From Ooceraea biroi (Eukaryota; Arthropoda; Insecta; Hymenoptera; Formicidae), in assembly GCF_003672135.1 (NCBI RefSeq), contig NC_039510.1:6076001-6140000 (forward strand): a stretch of DNA of 64,000 bases, in the 5' to 3' direction. This document shows positions 60,900 through 64,000 of the stretch, piece by piece; positions within the stretch are counted from its first letter, which is position 1; each line of letters opens with the position of its first letter. The translations under genes and the position numbers were made by a program. The notes under the pieces are model-generated. The model was given only the letters and a program-made list of their open reading frames with translations, did no database searches and was not told the DNA's origin.

Positions 60900-61994
60900 A
60901 TTACCTATATGGTTATATAGTGGACACATAGACACAAGTGTTAATTCTTGAAACTTGAGGACTTAGTTAATAGTACTATGTTAGTACTATAACAATTAGT
61001 ATATTTAATGTCTACTAATCCGAATTCGCCCAAATTCTTCAGACTTTTCAAAATAGATAGTTTTCAGTATTTTATTTCAATATTATGTGTTACATGTTGC
61101 TATACTTCTTCTAATATGTATTGTATTATATTCCAGTATGTATTATGTACAATACAATTTCAATATGTATTACACATTATGTATGATACGTTATATATAA
61201 TACATATTGTATAATAGACATGTATCATATACTATATTCATTGTCAGTACAAGCGTCTGCAATAATGTCAGTATGTTTATCTTAATTTACATCTTATGTT
61301 GAATACAATACATAAGGTATTCATAGACATTAAATGTGCTAAGCTAAAATTAATGGCTACATCAGTAGTATATATATATATATCAATATATATATATATC
61401 AATATATATATATATAAATTGTTTTACCAAAATTAACTAAAATCATACATATAGGGATGCAAGAAAATATTTGTCACATCATTATCTCATCAAGACTGAA
61501 AACTCGTGCACTAAGGTGCTTTGGAAAATTTAGTCTGAATAATTTTGCAGGCAACAATATTTTTAATCCACATCGGAGACTGTACATTTACAACCGAATT
61601 CATAATATTATTATCGAGTAGCATGTATTTGATGAGTTAAGTTTGAGTTAAGTCAGTTATAATCTCTTTGCCCAATTAATATAATGTTAATATGATTTTG
61701 TACACTGTGTCTATTTATGACGGTTTGTTATAGTTGTAATAATTTTTTACAAACTTTAGCAGACATTTTTATTTTTATACCTCAATAAAGATAATTTGTA
61801 GGGATTGTTATAACATCAAGGAGTTTTTTAAATAAAAGTTATAGGTAGTATTGAGATGTATGCTTTGTTTTTATAGTGAGTAAGCGTGGCTATCTAGCAT
61901 TTACTTCCTATTAGCAATCATCGAGCAAAACGTACTTTTCAATTTTCTATCAGTTCTTTCTACCGATTCTTCATACTCGTGTCAGAAAAATGGC
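60900..61994. other. probable 3'UTR of the orphan gene and AT-rich flank
   Basis: AT-rich, non-coding. Contains imperfect TA/CAATATA repeats at about 61368-61420 and an AATAAA at 61784-61789 that could end the upstream transcript. No other gene is seen. Confidence 0.5.
61368..61420. repeat. compound (TA)n / TATCAATATA repeat
   Basis: Three TA runs are separated by TCAA units, forming an imperfect tandem array of about 50 bp in the 3' flank of the orphan gene. Confidence 0.9.
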
Positions 61995-62080
61995 GAGACT
62001 GAGCGTGGCATAGCAGATAGCCGCATTGGTCTACAAAATCGAAGGTCTCCAGGTTTGATTTCCACAGGAGCCGAAAATTA
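61995..62080 (+). repeat. tRNA-derived SINE head or tRNA pseudogene
   Basis: A box-like TGGCATAGCAGA (62006-62017) and B box-like GGTTTGATTTC (62052-62062) have tRNA-like spacing, with GAAGGTCTCC before the B box and CACAGGAGCC after it, as in many tRNA-derived SINE heads. The acceptor stem does not pair cleanly and the B box departs from GGTTCGANTCC at two positions, so this is not a functional tRNA gene. A body or tail could not be delimited. Confidence 0.6.
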
Positions 62081-62354
62081 CAGACGTTCTTTTTTCTCTT
62101 GGAAGCAAAAGCAGATCAGAAAGTATCTTGGCAAGAGGAGTTTCACTTGCTCGCTCGCTCTCTTGTTACTCGGGCTACTCTTCGATGTCTCAAAAACTCA
62201 TACATTCTTCCAGAAAACGTTCACGGTTCAGATAGAGAGACCCTCGGTAGATTTCCCGCTCTTATATCATCGGTCTGTCAATATCCTTATCTGTCTCTTG
62301 TTTGTCACCGTATCCTAATATTTCGGCCTAGAAACTATTTAACAATCCTTCTTT

Positions 62355-62461
62355 TGATTTTGCAAATCATTATTAAGCGTCAATTTGGTTTGTATTAATT
62401 AATATTTAATAATAACGATGTTAAATCTCTAATTTTTGTCAATCTAATCCAGATATTTTAT
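62355..62461 (+). repeat. dispersed repeat family, copy R3 (5'-truncated)
   Basis: Matches the 3' two thirds of R1 and R2: AAATCATTATTAA, CAATTTGGTTTG, GATGTTAAATCTCTAATTTT, TTGTCAAT and the end CCAGATATTTTA. The upstream block present in R1 and R2 is missing. Confidence 0.75.
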
Positions 62462-64000
62462 AATACAAGACTGAATATAACATAAATAGCCGTTTATTAG
62501 AAATAATTGCTGGCGCTTGTTTTGAAGAGCAAAATCGTAAAACAGTACCTGTGGCATCAACAGATGGCACTACGAATACAGTTTTGTGGCAAAATTAGTT
62601 CTATTGTAAAAACACTTTTAATAAGTGATATGCTGCAGATAGATAATTATATATATTATTTTCGGATTTTGCCTTTCCAAACTTAGTTTCCGAAATCGCA
62701 GCTATATATTCCACTGTCTGACTGTGGAATTAAGGAGCATATATAGATGTGTTTTTATTCCGACTTTACAGGAGATTCTAATTAATTTCTTTAATATTTA
62801 ATAAAAAAGAAAACGAATTGATTAGATAACAAAATAATAATGTGCAAAATGCAGAAAGAGTTGCATATAACTTTGTTCATAATTATCTGTACAATATATT
62901 TGGAGCAATATTATTTTAGAATATTGCATAAAAATTTACAAAGTAACAACAACATTGTTATTAACAGAAATGAAAGAGATGAAATGTGATATTCCATGTA
63001 TTATATATGTCGTGCCCCAAGATCTTGGTAGAAAAGCTGTGAGCGCTTTTTGCCCTCCCGACAATATGAGCCATTCATTCCAATCAGTACATCCTCATTG
63101 CACTCGTGCATGATTTTCATTACCCGGTCCAATTGTTTCGTGCATTCAATTGTGTGCATACCATAAAGTGGTTGCAACACATACACAACCATATCATGTG
63201 GTGATTAGATTATAACTATTAGATATCATTATATTGGCTGTCACAATAATACTAATACAATCTTATCAAACTGTGACAAAATAATAATCAATTTCTTTTC
63301 TTATCACGTGCAACATGTTGTAACAATTGCATAAAGAATCTAAGAGCAACGAATGCTTAAGGCTATATTACAACTATATATAATCGAAAAAGAAAGAAAT
63401 TTCAGGATTTCAAGAGATATGTATTTCTCTGAATTTTCACTGTGCACTCGATGCACCGACACGTGCATCTGTGTGTGTAGCACGCGCGTATGCGTGACAG
63501 AGAAGGTCCACGCACATTGTGCGTGGCGTAGGAATATCTGTACATCGTTTCGGGTGTCGTCTGCTGGGCACTACTTTCTATTACTCGCACTGCATATCAC
63601 GGTGGCGAACGTACAGCAAGGCCCTTCGTGCCTGACAAGTGGCTCCTATGGGATTGATTTATCTCACGAACAAATGTGCGACATAAAAATTCTCCTATTT
63701 TATCACCGGTTTTTGTTCCTTGTTCCTTCTGTCGCAATGACCCGTAGCTACTCCATATGTAAGTTGGTGAACGGAAACATAACTCTCGCAAACGCTCCAT
63801 TGCGATGTATATCTATGTATTAGTTGACTCAAATAAGCGAAATAATTTAATTAATTTCTCGTTGTGTAATGTATATTTAACAGTTAGTTCCTTTATAATA
63901 GTTTCGCATAGAATGCAAATAAATATAATACCAGTAAGAAAAACACAATTTTTCTTAATTTGATCTCGCTACAATAAATTTTAATAAATTCGCGATTTCG
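62462..64000. other. right-hand end of window, no gene recognised
   Basis: AT-rich DNA with a few open frames that resemble no family I know (for example 63353-63823 on the plus strand and 63001-63192 on the minus strand). A short CpG-containing patch with CACGCGCG lies near 63480-63490. Nothing is supported as a gene, although an exon of a gene beyond the window cannot be excluded. Confidence 0.5.

Noticed and set aside
63001..63192. Minus-strand frame of 63 codons containing IECTKQLDRVMKIMHEC
   Set aside because: The peptide looks somewhat protein-like and might be an exon of a gene beyond the window, but there is no partner exon to support it.
63505..63530. Short perfect hairpin CCACGCAC-ATT-GTGCGTGG
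   Set aside because: Too short, and it lacks flanking pairing for a microRNA precursor or other structured RNA.
63353..63823. 156-codon plus-strand frame near the right edge
   Set aside because: No recognisable family and no splice context; the middle has a hydrophobic stretch but composition resembles intergenic DNA.

Overview
This window is animal nuclear DNA. Split, phased exons with GT-AG introns of about 70 bp to 10 kb, microsatellites, MITE-like elements and a tRNA-derived repeat all show this. The gene set and gene lengths fit an insect. AT-rich introns, CpG-rich coding exons and the presence of an FHA-RING RNF8 suggest a hymenopteran, possibly an ant. That placement is inference; the sequence carries no species label. 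No bacterial, organellar or CRISPR features are present.

Layout. 1-10084: gene desert, probably upstream or 5'UTR-intron sequence, with one clean 159-bp MITE and a 155-bp tandem duplication. 10085-27634 (+): a storkhead-box winged-helix gene (STOX1 / Drosophila knockout type) in seven coding exons, with a 10-kb second intron. 30571-38265 (+): the cohesin subunit Stromalin (SA/STAG) in 17 to 19 exons. 46315-39206 (-): a 1767-residue coiled-coil protein with an N-terminal calponin-homology/Hook-like fold, best read as the NuMA/Mud orthologue. 49543-46779 (-): Spindly, the kinetochore dynein adaptor, recognised by its GNSLFAEVEDRR motif. 50236-52310 (+): RNF8-type FHA-RING ubiquitin ligase, divergent from Spindly. 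53454-54695 (+): mitochondrial RbfA-like ribosome-binding factor. 58191-55492 (-): ABHD4/5-family hydrolase (pummelig type). 59674-60899 (+): an unrecognised 225-residue lysine/serine-rich protein. 60900-64000: AT-rich, with a tRNA-derived SINE-like head and one copy of a dispersed repeat.

Four neighbours (SA, Mud/NuMA, Spindly, RNF8) act in chromosome cohesion, spindle orientation, kinetochore-dynein recruitment and DNA-damage signalling. The two dynein adaptors lie head to tail, 463 bp apart.

The most unusual structure is in the third intron of the Mud/NuMA gene. About 130-bp inverted-repeat arms enclose a nearly identical 127-bp copy of that same gene's own large exon. Other notable points are two stop-free, frame-neutral mini-introns in SA, a stop-free intron with a 250-bp inverted-repeat element in Spindly, an in-frame (GAC)n tract just upstream of the ABHD start codon, and a possible RING-less RNF8 isoform. 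Exon coordinates were worked out by hand from splice consensus and phase continuity. Every multi-exon model closes in frame, but none was tested against transcripts.
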